Shown: piece by piece, positions 6,894 through 15,466 of the stretch
How the letters are laid out: each line of letters opens with the position of its first letter
How positions within the stretch are numbered: the first letter of the stretch is position 1
NCBI GenBank assembly: GCA_947488295.1
Contig: CANKYU010000003.1
Location: 248,001 to 312,000 of the forward strand
DNA length: 64,000 nt
Source of the DNA: an uncultured Anderseniella sp.
Lineage (GTDB): Bacteria; Pseudomonadota; Alphaproteobacteria; Rhizobiales; Aestuariivirgaceae
Direction of reading: 5' to 3'
Program-made: the position numbers and the translations under genes
Notes under the pieces: model-generated
What the model was told of the DNA's origin: nothing
The model's input: the letters and a program-made list of their open reading frames with translations, nothing else
Databases searched by the model: none

Positions 6894-7466
6894 ATGAGCT
6901 GGACTTCCGAAATCGTCATCTACCGACTAATCCGCGCTGCCGACACCATCAGGCGATTGCCCGGTGGCGGGCTTCGTCCGGCAGGTTTCAAATCAGCCTG
7001 GCCTGATGTGCGCGATGAGTGGGCGGATCAGCTGGCCCGTGTCGGTTCCGACGAGACCCGGGGCCGTGACCGGTCCCGCCTGTCGCCGCCGCGTCCGGGC
7101 GAGATTGACCGGATGTATCAGTGCATGGACTGGATGGTGCATGTCGGCGACCTGGAGCACCGCAAGGCGTTGATGATCTATTGCCGTGACAAGGCGCACG
7201 GCTGGCGGTTTTCCAGAACCTGCAAGAAACTCGGCTGGAACCGGCGGACTGCCTACAACCGAAAAGACAAGGCGGCTCAGCAGGTTGCGTCAGCCCTGAA
7301 CAACAAAGCGGTTTCCTTGCCCCAGGCCGACATTGACACGGTTGCACAAATGGCGGCAAACCACATGCACATCAACGCTAAATCGGGCAACCGTGCGCGT
7401 CCGCCGAAATCGTGGATTGCAGAAGGCGCGAAGCCTGAAATGTTTGTGTCTGAACCCGCTGAATAG
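6894..7466 (+). CDS. Phage-associated DUF6362-like protein with helix-turn-helix-like C-terminal part
   Basis: 190 aa from the ATG at 6894 (an upstream in-frame ATG at 6801 lies inside the operon-end stem-loop and is less likely). Recognisable elements are an N-terminal helix (SEIVIYRLIRAADTIRRLP), then RPAGFKSAWPDVRDEW, and a middle region ending in RFSRTCKKLGWNRRTAYNRKDKA, which reads as a sigma-like or transposase-like helix-turn-helix. This organisation matches small proteins of alphaproteobacterial phages (DUF6362, from memory). A perfect 13-bp hairpin surrounds its stop codon, so it is probably transcribed separately from the downstream virion genes. The role is unknown; a DNA-binding packaging or regulatory function is inferred. 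Confidence 0.55.
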   Translation: MSWTSEIVIYRLIRAADTIRRLPGGGLRPAGFKSAWPDVRDEWADQLARVGSDETRGRDRSRLSPPRPGEIDRMYQCMDWMVHVGDLEHRKALMIYCRDKAHGWRFSRTCKKLGWNRRTAYNRKDKAAQQVASALNNKAVSLPQADIDTVAQMAANHMHINAKSGNRARPPKSWIAEGAKPEMFVSEPAE

Positions 7467-7484
7467 TTCAGCGGGTTCAGGCGT
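7451..7484 (+). terminator. Perfect 13-bp terminator hairpin straddling a stop codon
   Basis: TGAACCCGCTGAA (7451-7463) and TTCAGCGGGTTCA (7467-7479) are exact inverted repeats whose 3-nt loop is the TAG stop codon of the upstream gene. GGCGTTTTT follows. A typical intrinsic terminator whose 5' arm is coding sequence. Confidence 0.8.
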
Positions 7485-7490
7485 TTTTGC

Positions 7491-7660
7491 TGGTCGAACA
7501 GCTTTCTTCGCTTCGCTCAGGCCGTTCTCCGACCCCGAGCAACTGTAATGATGAACTCCAATCCGAAGCACGTATGTGCTGAGGCAAGGCCGACCGGCCG
7601 TCGCACGAAGTGCGCCCCAGCGGAGCGGTTTGCGTCAGCCAACCTGCGTGAGCGAAATTA
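7491..7660. repeat. Palindromic GC-rich repeat element, copy A (inside prophage)
   Basis: Contains the end block GGTCGAACAGCTTTC...GTTCTCCGAC (from 7491), a GCAC..GTGC palindrome series, the GCACGAAGTGCGCCCCAGCGG block and a terminal GTGAGCGAAA. The same blocks recur at 10.2, 46.0, 48.9 and 50.2 kb. It fills the gap between two phage genes and has no convincing reading frame. Confidence 0.8.
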
Positions 7661-7678
7661 CTAAGAGGACAAACACCC

Positions 7679-7966
7679 ATGATCATCAAGGATGGCTACA
7701 CCTATGTGGCCGGAAGCCATAAATCTGACGTTGCGGATCTGCCGAGAACGGCATCTGCTGTGCGCGTTACCGTGCCTGCTGCCGCATCCGCCGTGGTGCT
7801 GGCGGTGTGGATGGACGGTGACGACACTGCCGTGCCGCTGACTTTTCTGCCCGGTCACAATGGCTGGGAACCGGTGCGCGTTCGCCGCATCCTGGCAACC
7901 GGCACATCGGGGGATGCCGAGCCTGGTGTAGAGATCGTGCTGGGCACGGCAGGTACGCCTTCATGA
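7679..7966 (+). CDS. Small hypothetical phage protein
   Basis: 95 aa; AGAGGA lies 10 nt upstream of the ATG. The product is acidic and beta-rich in appearance (alternating V, T and A; AAASAVVLAVWMDGDD), with no signal peptide or membrane segment. It is not recognised. It precedes the small terminase-like gene, where podovirus-like prophages often carry small structural or accessory proteins. The reading frame is supported by codon use like its neighbours and by its position between a repeat and terS. Confidence 0.55.
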   Translation: MIIKDGYTYVAGSHKSDVADLPRTASAVRVTVPAAASAVVLAVWMDGDDTAVPLTFLPGHNGWEPVRVRRILATGTSGDAEPGVEIVLGTAGTPS

Positions 7967-8010
7967 AGCCCGGCAAGGGCAGCTTATTTCGCAGATTCTA
8001 GGTTACAAAG

Positions 8011-8406
8011 ATGCCGGCATTTGAGCCCTCTGACACCGACCGGCGCAGGGTCATGATGCTGGTCGTGTGCGGTATTGGACGAGACAGGATTGCCGCGCAT
8101 CTGGGCATCTCCAAACCGACGCTTTACAGGCATTTTGCCGATGAACTGGACAATGGCAATGACATTGCCAACGCCGCCGTAGCCGGCAGCCTGTACCAGA
8201 ATGCCGTCGACGGCACGGTGAGTGCGCAGATTTTCTGGATGAAGACCATTGCCAGATGGAGTGACAAAGACATGGGCGACACGAGCTTTGCCCCGGCTCT
8301 GGAAACTGTTGCGGAAGAAGGTGAAGTATCGGATCGTGAAGTGGCCCGTCGCATCGCCTTCGTGCTCGACCGGGCGGCCAGAACCGAAGGGTCAGAGTCC
8401 ACATGA
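8011..8406 (+). CDS. Putative terminase small subunit (HTH protein)
   Basis: 131 aa with an N-terminal helix-turn-helix (RRRVMMLVVCGIGRDRIAAHLGI, then SKPTLYRHF) followed by a helical, acidic region. The HTH alone resembles TetR/Fis-type recognition helices, but its length and the 4-bp ATGA overlap with the terminase large subunit argue for the DNA-recognising small terminase subunit. It would bind the phage packaging site and regulate the large subunit. The function is inferred from fold and context. Confidence 0.7.
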   Translation: MPAFEPSDTDRRRVMMLVVCGIGRDRIAAHLGISKPTLYRHFADELDNGNDIANAAVAGSLYQNAVDGTVSAQIFWMKTIARWSDKDMGDTSFAPALETVAEEGEVSDREVARRIAFVLDRAARTEGSEST

Positions 8407-9962
8407 CCGGACTGCTCGACGAATTGCTGGCGCGCATCAAGCTGGCTGATCCCGAAGAGGTCGACATGGTGCGGCGCGAGGTCATGCAGCGCACTGCTGA
8501 CATGGCCTGGATACCCAATCCCGGCCCTCAGACGGACGCCTACTACTGCGAGGCCGACGAATTGCTATATGGCGGCGAAGCGGGCGGCGGCAAGACCGAC
8601 CTCCTGCTGGGACTGGCACTGACTGCCCATCGCAAGAGCCTCGTCTTGCGGCGTCTCGACAAGGAGGTTGATGGCCTTGAACAGCGGATGGAGGAAATTC
8701 TCGGCAATCGTGACGGGTACAACAGCCAGAAACGCATCTGGCGCCGTAACCAGCCGAAGCCCGGTCTGATCATGCTCGGCGGCTGTCAGCATCTGAACGA
8801 CAGGGCCAAGTATCAGGGCACGCCGAAGGATTTCATCGGCTTTGACGAACTGGCCAACTTTCTGGAGGCACAATACACCTTCATCATTGCCTGGGCGCGT
8901 TCTACTTTGAAAGGCCAGCGCGTGCGCGTGGTCGCCGCATCCAACCCGCCGGTAACACCGGAAGGCATGTGGATCAACCGGCGCTGGGCACCGTGGCTGA
9001 TGCCGGATCATCCCAACCCGGCACTGCCGGGCGAACTGCGCTGGTTCACCACCATCAACGGCGAAGACTGTGAGGTCGACGGTCCTGGTCCGGTCGAGAT
9101 GGACGGAGACATTGTGCGCGATGCAAAGGGCAAGCCGGTATTGCCGAAGTCGCGCACCTTCATTCCGGCAGAGCTTGCCGATAATCCCGACCTGGAAGAA
9201 AGCGGCTATGCCTCCATTCTGGCAGCCCTGCCGTCTGGCATGCGCGAGGCCATGATGGAGGGTGACTTTACCATCGGCCAGCGCGATGAACCGTTTCAGG
9301 TGATCCCGCAAGGCTGGGTGGAAGCAGCCATGGATCGCTGGCATGAGGCCGGTGGTTCCGCGCCCATGACTTCACTTGGTGTCGACATTGCCCAGGGCGG
9401 CAGCGACATGACGGTGCTGGCGGCGCGCCATGGCGGCTGGTTTGCCAGGCTGAAGACCTATAAGGGCGTTGATACCCATGACGGACCCAGTGTCGCCGGT
9501 CTGATCTTCATGCAGCTGCGTGACGGGGCCGAAGTGGTGCTCGACATGGGCGGCGGCTATGGCGGGTCGACCTATGACCATCTCAAGCAGACCTTGTCGC
9601 CAACCCAGTTCAACGGGGCTACAGCAGGCGCGGGCCGGGACAAGTCCGGCACGCTCGGTTTTCTGAACCTGAGGGCAGCAGCCTGGTGGGCACTGCGCGA
9701 GGCACTGGACCCGGACTATGGCGGCCAGATCGCGTTGCCGCGCGATGCGGAACTCAAAAGCGACCTGTGCGCGCCAACCTACAAGGTGGTGCCGGGTGCG
9801 AAGATTCAAATCGAAGACAAGCAAGAGTTGAAAAAGCGCATCGGTCGGTCACCTGACAGGGGCGATGCGGTGGTCATGGCCCACTGGGCGTCAGGCAAGA
9901 GACGGGCAGGTGGATACAGGTCGCATGACCTGCCGCAGCGGGCGGTGACGTCGAGGCGGTGA
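8403..9962 (+). CDS. Terminase large subunit (DNA-packaging ATPase/nuclease)
   Basis: 519 aa. The N-terminal ATPase has Walker A GGEAGGGKTD (about residues 57-66) and Walker B FIGFDELANF (about 145-154), followed by the coupling motif VVAASNPP. The C-terminal half looks like the RNase H-fold nuclease, with VDIAQGGSDMTVLAAR and VVLDMGGGYGG supplying the expected acidic residues and AVVMAHWA near the end. It pumps genomic DNA into the prohead through the portal. It overlaps the preceding HTH gene by 4 bp. It is full length and intact, so the packaging motor is probably functional. Confidence 0.92.
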   Translation: MTGLLDELLARIKLADPEEVDMVRREVMQRTADMAWIPNPGPQTDAYYCEADELLYGGEAGGGKTDLLLGLALTAHRKSLVLRRLDKEVDGLEQRMEEILGNRDGYNSQKRIWRRNQPKPGLIMLGGCQHLNDRAKYQGTPKDFIGFDELANFLEAQYTFIIAWARSTLKGQRVRVVAASNPPVTPEGMWINRRWAPWLMPDHPNPALPGELRWFTTINGEDCEVDGPGPVEMDGDIVRDAKGKPVLPKSRTFIPAELADNPDLEESGYASILAALPSGMREAMMEGDFTIGQRDEPFQVIPQGWVEAAMDRWHEAGGSAPMTSLGVDIAQGGSDMTVLAARHGGWFARLKTYKGVDTHDGPSVAGLIFMQLRDGAEVVLDMGGGYGGSTYDHLKQTLSPTQFNGATAGAGRDKSGTLGFLNLRAAAWWALREALDPDYGGQIALPRDAELKSDLCAPTYKVVPGAKIQIEDKQELKKRIGRSPDRGDAVVMAHWASGKRRAGGYRSHDLPQRAVTSRR

Positions 9963-10205
9963 TGGGTGGTAGTGGCTCAGAACAGGCTCGGGATGACCTT
10001 TGGGTGGTTGTTTTGGCGGTGTGATTGCATTGAAAGAGGTAGTTATTTCAATAATTTACGGCTGAATTGAGCAACAGAATTATCCCGTTGCCCGCCAATC
10101 ACATTGACCTGATTACACAATTGACGGCAAAACTTGTGTACATCAGCGATACAGTGAGTACCCCTGCGCATCTGTGGCTTGTTCAGCTCAAAATTAGTTT
10201 CAGTT

Positions 10206-10466
10206 TATCCCGCTCACGCAAGCAGCCTGTCGGCTGCGCTCCGCTAGGGCGCACTTCGTGCGACGGCCGGTCGGCCTTGCCTCGACACTAAAGTGCCTCG
10301 GAGGAGTGTATCACAACGGTTATGCAGGGTCGGAGAACGGCGCGAAGCACGAAGTGCTGAGTAAAGCTGTTCGACCACTAAAAACCCACTAGGCCCGACG
10401 GGCCTCGGGCCGGTCAGGCCCGCCCTAGCGGAGGTGCAGCCGCAGGCTGCTACCGCGAGCGAAATC
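10206..10466. repeat. Palindromic GC-rich repeat element, copy B (inside prophage)
   Basis: Fills most of the 522-bp gap between terL and the next gene. It holds the CGCTCACGCAAGCAGCC unit, GGGCGCACTTCGTGCGACGG, an inverted GTCGGAGAACGG...AAAGCTGTTCGACC end block (to about 10377), and a further palindrome built from GGCCCGACGGGCC and GGTCAGGCCCGCC. Orientation is opposite to copy A for several blocks. The rest (9963-10205) shows no convincing gene. Confidence 0.8.
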
Positions 10467-10484
10467 TTTTAAAAGGAGACACCA

Positions 10485-10694
10485 ATGTCCAAGGCCATCA
10501 AGGCGATCGGTTCGATTTTCAAGCCGAAGATACCGGAAGTCGCGATCAGCAAAATGCCGGATCCCGGCTCATTTGCCAGCAAGGTTGCGGCGCGCGACAA
10601 GGTGCGTGAGCGCCGCCGGAAGCGTGGCGGGCGTGATGCCACCATCTATTCCGGCCAGTCCTATTCCGGTTCCAACCTGGGCGGAACCGCCTGA
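10485..10694 (+). CDS. Small basic phage protein upstream of portal
   Basis: 69 aa with a strong AAAAGGAG site 10 nt upstream. It is lysine/arginine-rich, with the cluster RERRRKRGGRDATIYSG near the end. Small basic proteins of this kind sit between terminase and portal in podovirus-like prophages. The stop overlaps the portal start (TGATG), implying coupling. The function is unknown; a head or packaging accessory is possible. Confidence 0.6.
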   Translation: MSKAIKAIGSIFKPKIPEVAISKMPDPGSFASKVAARDKVRERRRKRGGRDATIYSGQSYSGSNLGGTA

Positions 10695-12328
10695 TGGCAT
10701 TGCCCGAACGCGCCACCCGCCTGTGTGCCATGGCGGCATCTGCCTTTTCAGTAAAACAGGCGCTCAACTCGTTCTGGCAGGAAGTGGCAGAACTGCATTT
10801 TCCCGAGCACGCCGATTTCACCAGTCAAAAGAACGATGATGGTTTTGCCTCCAGCCTGTATGACTCAACCCCGGCGCTGTACCGCCGTGATTTCGGCAAC
10901 TATCTGGGCTCGGTGCTGCGCCCCAAGGGCCGGGAATGGTTCAGGGGCAGGGACCGGGATGACGAGGTCAATCGGCAGCAGGCGATCCGTGCGCACTATG
11001 AGCGCACCGACAAGCGCATGCGTGCGCTGCTGTACGATAACAAGTCCCAGTTCATTTCTGCGCAGGCCCTGGCTGACCACCAGTATGTAACTTTCGGCAA
11101 TTGCGTGACATCTGCAGAACCGCGGTCTGACCGCTCCGGCATGCTGTACCGCACCTGGCACTTGCGTGACTGTGCCTGGGCAGAGGATGTCGACGGCGAA
11201 GTGGACACGGTCTACCGGCGTTTCAAGATGAAGGTGGCGCACTTGTGCGCAAAGAAAAAGGCCGGCTGGACGATTCCGAAGAAGATCACCGACAAGCTGA
11301 AGAAGTCGCCTGATGACAAGGTGCAGTGCCTGCATGTGTCGATGCCGATTGACGCATATTATGTCGCTGACAAGCCGAAGTCCTCCGCCAAGGACTGGGT
11401 ATCGGTCTATATCTGCGAAGACAGCAAAGACATCCTGTTTGAAGAGGAACTCAACGAGTTTCGCTATGCGGTTAGCCGCTGGTTCCGACTGTCAGGTTCA
11501 CCCTACGCAGTGTCACCATGCGCGGTGATCTCCACGCCGGACGCACGCACCATGCAATCTATGACGTGGTCGATCATGCAGGCCGGCGAGAACGCCGTAG
11601 AGCCGCCTTTGGTGGGGCAGTCCGAAGTCGTGCTGGGGCCGGTCAATCTGTTTCCCGGCGGCATTACCTGGGTGGACAAAAACTATGACGAGCGCAATGG
11701 CGACGCCATCCGCCCGGTCAACCTCGGCAAGGTGCCGGAGCTTGGCGTATCGCTGCACGGCGCCATGCGCCAGCAGCTTGGTGACGCCTGGTATCTGAAC
11801 AAGCTGTTCCTGCCGGTGGGCGGCGGCGACATGACGGCACAGGAAGTGGAACGGCGCTGGCAGGAGTTTCAGCGCGCCACGCAACCGATCATCGAACCGG
11901 CAGAACCCGAACGCAACGGCCGGGTGCTGGACCTGACTTATGAGGTTGCGGTGAATATGGGCTGGCTGGGCAGCGAGGAAGACCGGCCGGAGGACATCGA
12001 TGGTCGCGAGTTTGACTGGGCATATGACAACCCGATTGAAGATGCGCGCCGCGACGGCCTGGCGCTGACCTTTGGCAGGGCTATGGAACTGACCCAGGCA
12101 GCAGCTGGTGCCGATCCGAAAATCGCAGCGCGATTCAATGTCACCAAGGCCTATGGTGATACCATGATCGCCATCGCACCTGCTCAGTGGATGCGCGAGG
12201 GAGATGATCCGGAAGTCGAAGCCGCGCAGGCTGAAATCGAACATGCAGCGCAAAGCCAGGGCGCCATTGCCGAGGCCGGCCAGATGGCCGATGTGGCCGC
12301 ACAGGCTGCCAAGGCAGGGATACGATGA
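10694..12328 (+). CDS. Portal (head-tail connector) protein, T7 gp8-like
   Basis: 544 aa, the normal size for podovirus portals of the head-tail connector family. Features typical of that family are the N-terminal helical FWQEVAELHFPEH, DSTPALYRRDFGNYLGSVLRP, NCVTSAEP, the WSIMQAGENAV segment, and a C-terminal helical crown with GGGDMTAQEVERRWQEF. The portal forms the dodecameric DNA channel at one capsid vertex and docks the terminase. It lies in a tightly packed run: 1-bp overlap with the previous gene and 4-bp overlap with the next. Family assignment is by pattern recognition and gene order. Confidence 0.85.
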   Translation: MALPERATRLCAMAASAFSVKQALNSFWQEVAELHFPEHADFTSQKNDDGFASSLYDSTPALYRRDFGNYLGSVLRPKGREWFRGRDRDDEVNRQQAIRAHYERTDKRMRALLYDNKSQFISAQALADHQYVTFGNCVTSAEPRSDRSGMLYRTWHLRDCAWAEDVDGEVDTVYRRFKMKVAHLCAKKKAGWTIPKKITDKLKKSPDDKVQCLHVSMPIDAYYVADKPKSSAKDWVSVYICEDSKDILFEEELNEFRYAVSRWFRLSGSPYAVSPCAVISTPDARTMQSMTWSIMQAGENAVEPPLVGQSEVVLGPVNLFPGGITWVDKNYDERNGDAIRPVNLGKVPELGVSLHGAMRQQLGDAWYLNKLFLPVGGGDMTAQEVERRWQEFQRATQPIIEPAEPERNGRVLDLTYEVAVNMGWLGSEEDRPEDIDGREFDWAYDNPIEDARRDGLALTFGRAMELTQAAAGADPKIAARFNVTKAYGDTMIAIAPAQWMREGDDPEVEAAQAEIEHAAQSQGAIAEAGQMADVAAQAAKAGIR

Positions 12329-12621
12329 TGAACAGCAAACCGGCCCCCGGCCCGAAGCCGCTTGGTGACAGCTGGCCGCAGGACCTGACCGTCGCAGAAA
12401 TCATGGCAATCAAGAGCCTTGGCGCCGGGGTTGCCAATGAGGGGCAACAGAAAACCGCGCTCGCGGTCATCATGAAGCGGTTTTGCGGCTACTACGAACT
12501 GACTTTCCATGAACACAGCGACCGGTTGTCCGCCTTTGGCGAAGGCCGCCGCTATGTGGGCGCGATGATCCAGGAAACCCTGATCACACCAACCGCCCCC
12601 AATCAGGAGAAAACCAAGTGA
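12325..12621 (+). CDS. Small phage protein, possibly Bbp19-like
   Basis: 98 aa, overlapping portal and scaffold genes by 4 bp each. The core ALAVIMKRFCGYYELTF and FGEGRRYVGAMIQETL resemble the small Bbp19-type proteins found beside portals in Bordetella phage BPP-1-like podoviruses, where an EGRR-x-V-x(3)-I signature is usual. No signal or membrane segment is visible. The function is unknown. The family suggestion is from memory and moderate in certainty. Confidence 0.6.
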   Translation: MMNSKPAPGPKPLGDSWPQDLTVAEIMAIKSLGAGVANEGQQKTALAVIMKRFCGYYELTFHEHSDRLSAFGEGRRYVGAMIQETLITPTAPNQEKTK

Positions 12622-13610
12622 AACCACACTGGTCCGAAATTCACCGTGCGCCTGCCGATGCAGCCGCTGCTGAAGCTGACGGCACCGGCACTGCCGGGCA
12701 AGAGGCCAACGTTCAGGACAGAACCCAGTCCTGGTCGGATAATGGCAAGGATGGCTCGCTGTATGACGAGGCGGAAACAGGCTCGGCTGGCGCAGAAACA
12801 GCAGGCGCATCAGGCCAGCAAGCAGATAGGACTGGCGACCGCCAGTGGCCGGATGACTGGCGGGCACAGATGGCCAATGGTGATGCCAGGGCAGCCCGGC
12901 TGCTGGAGCGCTATACGTCGCCTGATGCGGTCGGCAAGGCCCTGATGTCGGCCCAACAGCGGATTCGTTCCGGCGAGGTGAAGCTCAGGCCGGGCCCGGA
13001 CGCGACTGATGAACAGCTTGCCGAATGGCGATTGGAACACGGCATTCCGGAAACCGCCAAAGACTATGATGTGCCGATCCTGCTGGACGGAAAATATGAA
13101 GATCTGGATGAGTTCGGCAAGGCATCGATTGACGCATTCCGAGGCACGTTTCACGAACTGGACATGCCGCCGGAACATGCGGAAAAGATCATGTCGGTGG
13201 CCAATGATATAGCCTTGCAGCAGATGGAGCGGCAGGCGGAAACCGACGCCATGCGCCAGGAAGATACTGAAGACTCCCTGCGCATGGACTGGGGCGCGGA
13301 TTACAAGAAGAACATCGCGCTGAATGCCCAGTTCATGCAGGACAAGCTGGGCGACAGCTGGCAGTCCTTCGTGACCGCGCGTACGCCGGAGGGCCTGAGG
13401 CTGGCTGACGATCCGAAGTTCAACAAGTTCATCAACCAGATGGCACGCGCCGAAGGCGGCACGGTACTGCAGACCGGGGAGACCGCCGCCGGGCACAATG
13501 TGCAGGCGCGCATAGAGGAAATCCGCAAGATCATGTCCACCGACTATTCAAAATACAAACGCGAAGGCCTGGATGTTGAATATAGCAAACTGCTGGAAGG
13601 GCAGCGTTAG
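12618..13610 (+). CDS. Putative capsid scaffolding protein
   Basis: 330 aa from a GTG overlapping the previous stop (GTGA). The N-terminal ~85 residues are low-complexity, Ala/Gly/Asp/Glu-rich and probably disordered (contains AAAAEADGTGTAGQEANVQ). They are followed by a helical acidic region (GPDATDEQLAEWRLEHGIPE, DMPPEHAEKIMSVANDI) and a charged C-terminus. This composition and the position between portal and capsid are typical of podovirus scaffolding proteins, which shape the prohead and then leave. Its C-terminus does not share the tail sequence found on the two effector-like proteins that follow. Confidence 0.7.
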   Translation: MKPHWSEIHRAPADAAAAEADGTGTAGQEANVQDRTQSWSDNGKDGSLYDEAETGSAGAETAGASGQQADRTGDRQWPDDWRAQMANGDARAARLLERYTSPDAVGKALMSAQQRIRSGEVKLRPGPDATDEQLAEWRLEHGIPETAKDYDVPILLDGKYEDLDEFGKASIDAFRGTFHELDMPPEHAEKIMSVANDIALQQMERQAETDAMRQEDTEDSLRMDWGADYKKNIALNAQFMQDKLGDSWQSFVTARTPEGLRLADDPKFNKFINQMARAEGGTVLQTGETAAGHNVQARIEEIRKIMSTDYSKYKREGLDVEYSKLLEGQR

Positions 13611-13679
13611 GCAATAGCTGAAGCGGTCCTGCAATCACTGTCTATTGATCGTTGGAACGCAGTTTTCTCGTTTTTGAAC

Positions 13680-13708
13680 TTGCCATGTTCTTGGTTTGAT
13701 CTCATATT
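13680..13708 (+). promoter_or_regulatory. Cassette 1 promoter (-35/-10)
   Basis: TTGCCA (13680-13685), 17-bp spacer, CATATT (13703-13708). The surrounding ~30 bp is nearly identical to the sequence before cassette 2 (15353-15381), including the spacer TGTTCTTG-TTTGATCT. Two copies with conserved hexamers and spacing give good support for a sigma-70-type promoter that makes the cassette autonomous within the phage late region. Confidence 0.7.
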
Positions 13709-13738
13709 GTCCGTTCAGAGAAGAACGGCGTTCGGGCT

Positions 13739-14194
13739 GTGTCGATTACGGACCGGCGTTCAATGGGACATACTCTCGGGATGCTCAAGTTAATCGTAGG
13801 GATAGTGGTTGTACCTGTTTTGTTGATATTGGCTCTGCCGGTATCAAACATTTTGCTGAATGAAGCCAGATTATGGGGGTTCGCAAGGCAGTTGTCTGAA
13901 GTCGATGGCTTGTTTCCGCACCATTTCGAATTACTGGCTGAAGGGTCCCAGGTATACCAAAGCGGAAATGGGGAAACCTGCGGGTTTAGAGCCACAAGAG
14001 TGTATCACCACTACGGAAATGCCGAGACAACTGCGGCCATCAAAACCAACTTTGACAATATGAGTTTCGCCCCGGCGCGAGATCGCGCTGATAACGGTCT
14101 TGCCGACAGCTATGTCGCGAGTTCAGGAAGGTATTTGGTCGTCAGTATCCAGGATGGGGTGTATTCGGCCTGGTTCGACTTCAGATGCTGGTGA
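13739..14194 (+). CDS. Cassette 1 membrane-anchored protein (candidate immunity/partner)
   Basis: About 151 aa from the GTG at 13739; ATGs at 13763 and 13781 are alternatives that keep the membrane segment. One strong N-terminal hydrophobic helix (MLKLIVGIVVVPVLLILAL, about residues 15-34) anchors a soluble domain of ~115 residues. That domain contains GETCGFRATRVYHHYG and ends in YSAWFDFRC, with two cysteines that could pair outside the cytoplasm. It has its own promoter and precedes a lysozyme-like effector by 16 bp. The base composition is lower in GC than the flanking phage genes, suggesting separate acquisition. No family is recognised. An immunity role is inferred only from the pairing. 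Confidence 0.55.
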   Translation: MSITDRRSMGHTLGMLKLIVGIVVVPVLLILALPVSNILLNEARLWGFARQLSEVDGLFPHHFELLAEGSQVYQSGNGETCGFRATRVYHHYGNAETTAAIKTNFDNMSFAPARDRADNGLADSYVASSGRYLVVSIQDGVYSAWFDFRCW

Positions 14195-14210
14195 CAAGGA
14201 GAACTGAGAG

Positions 14211-15299
14211 ATGACCAGCTATCTCGTAGAGGAAGAGCAAAGAGTTGAGGCGATACTTGAAGGCAGAAATCAGAAGATAAAGTTCGAACATCAGGAAGTT
14301 GGCGACGTAGAAGAATTCAAGGATGGAATTTTCGAGAACCGGATAGATATAAATCCATTTGGCCTGCCTGCTTACTACAACATGCAGGATAATTTCGGAG
14401 CCGGCGCTTTCGTAAGAGCCAATACTGGTGTCATCAATGACGCCGCTGATGAATTCGGCGTAGATCCCAACATGGTCAAAGCGGTCATCTATACCGAGAT
14501 GAGCAGAGGGTGGTACGACAAAATCAGCCCGCGACAATCTCCTTCGGTTCTGCCTGGAAATTTGAAAAAGCATTGGGAAGAACTGATTCCGGGAAGCGAT
14601 GTAAACAACAAGGGGGACAACATAAGACTGACAGCAAAGCTTATTTCGGAAATTGGCAAACGGCTGGATGAGCCATATCCGGAGGATATCTATTCGCTTT
14701 ACAACGGCATGGCTCACGACAGAACTTATCAAAATTACAAAACCAAAAACACGCCGTATTTTCTCAGGCAGGTTCTGAAAGCGCGAGCCTGGGAGTTCGA
14801 CACATGGAAACTTCCAAACAGGCTGGATGTGGCAGACATCAGCCCGGAAGATCATGGGTTTCCAGCCGGGACTCTGGTTGACGAGCAGGAAGGAACCATA
14901 AGGAGCGGTGAAGAATCCGGCTCGGCTGGCACCAGGTTGGACCGCCGCAAGATTTTCGAAAAAATACCTGACACGCAGGCTGCCCCCGATGGATTTGTTC
15001 CGGGCAAGGGCGATCTATTTGTACCCAAAACAGACGGCCCAGCTGACACCGTAAATCCCGGTATGGACCATGGAGGTCTGCAAGATTTTGCACCAGGCAG
15101 TCAGACTGCCCGGACCAACAGCTACACCAGCATCGACGGACTCGATATCGACCAGATGGTAGAAGAGGTGTTCTCCAGCCTGACGCTGGATGACTGGGCA
15201 GTAATTCCGGATGACGACGATCCGTTTGACGGCCGCGACCCGTTCGCCGGCGGCGCGGGGTGGGTGCCCGGCCTCGGGCCGCAACCTGCGATCCCATAA
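14211..15299 (+). CDS. Cassette 1 effector-like protein: lysozyme-like N-domain plus shared C-terminal tail
   Basis: 362 aa; AAGGAGA upstream. After a short leader, residues ~65-200 resemble a lysozyme/lytic-transglycosylase fold (FGVDPNMVKAVIYTEMSRGW with a candidate catalytic Glu in YTEMSRG, later EDIYSLYNGMAHDRTYQNY). A Pro/Gly/Asp-rich linker begins near residue 215. The last ~110 residues contain two blocks shared with the cassette 2 protein: PDGFVPGKGDLF and the final 52 residues (EEVFSSLTLDDWAVIP, DPFDGRDPFAGG, WVPGLGP). No signal peptide is present. The shared tail suggests a common sorting signal, for example loading into the virion or export. Peptidoglycan cleavage is an inference from the fold-like motif. 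Confidence 0.65.
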   Translation: MTSYLVEEEQRVEAILEGRNQKIKFEHQEVGDVEEFKDGIFENRIDINPFGLPAYYNMQDNFGAGAFVRANTGVINDAADEFGVDPNMVKAVIYTEMSRGWYDKISPRQSPSVLPGNLKKHWEELIPGSDVNNKGDNIRLTAKLISEIGKRLDEPYPEDIYSLYNGMAHDRTYQNYKTKNTPYFLRQVLKARAWEFDTWKLPNRLDVADISPEDHGFPAGTLVDEQEGTIRSGEESGSAGTRLDRRKIFEKIPDTQAAPDGFVPGKGDLFVPKTDGPADTVNPGMDHGGLQDFAPGSQTARTNSYTSIDGLDIDQMVEEVFSSLTLDDWAVIPDDDDPFDGRDPFAGGAGWVPGLGPQPAIP

Positions 15300-15352
15300 A
15301 CCGGCGATCAGTTCAGACCGGTCATACCGCGCCGCGGTTGCTTGTTTCAAAC

Positions 15353-15381
15353 TTGCAATGTTCTTGTTTTGATCTCATACT
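15353..15381 (+). promoter_or_regulatory. Cassette 2 promoter (-35/-10)
   Basis: TTGCAA (15353-15358), 17-bp spacer, CATACT (15376-15381). Nearly the same sequence as the cassette 1 promoter at 13680-13708, starting with the same AACTTGC lead-in. Conservation of both hexamers and exact spacing supports function. Confidence 0.7.
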
Positions 15382-15466
15382 GTCAGCCTAGTGACGAACG
15401 GCTTGTGAGTGTTGCTTCCAGGTGGTTGGTAGCAACATGCTGTTGGGCAAGTTAAGGGAGTTTATG

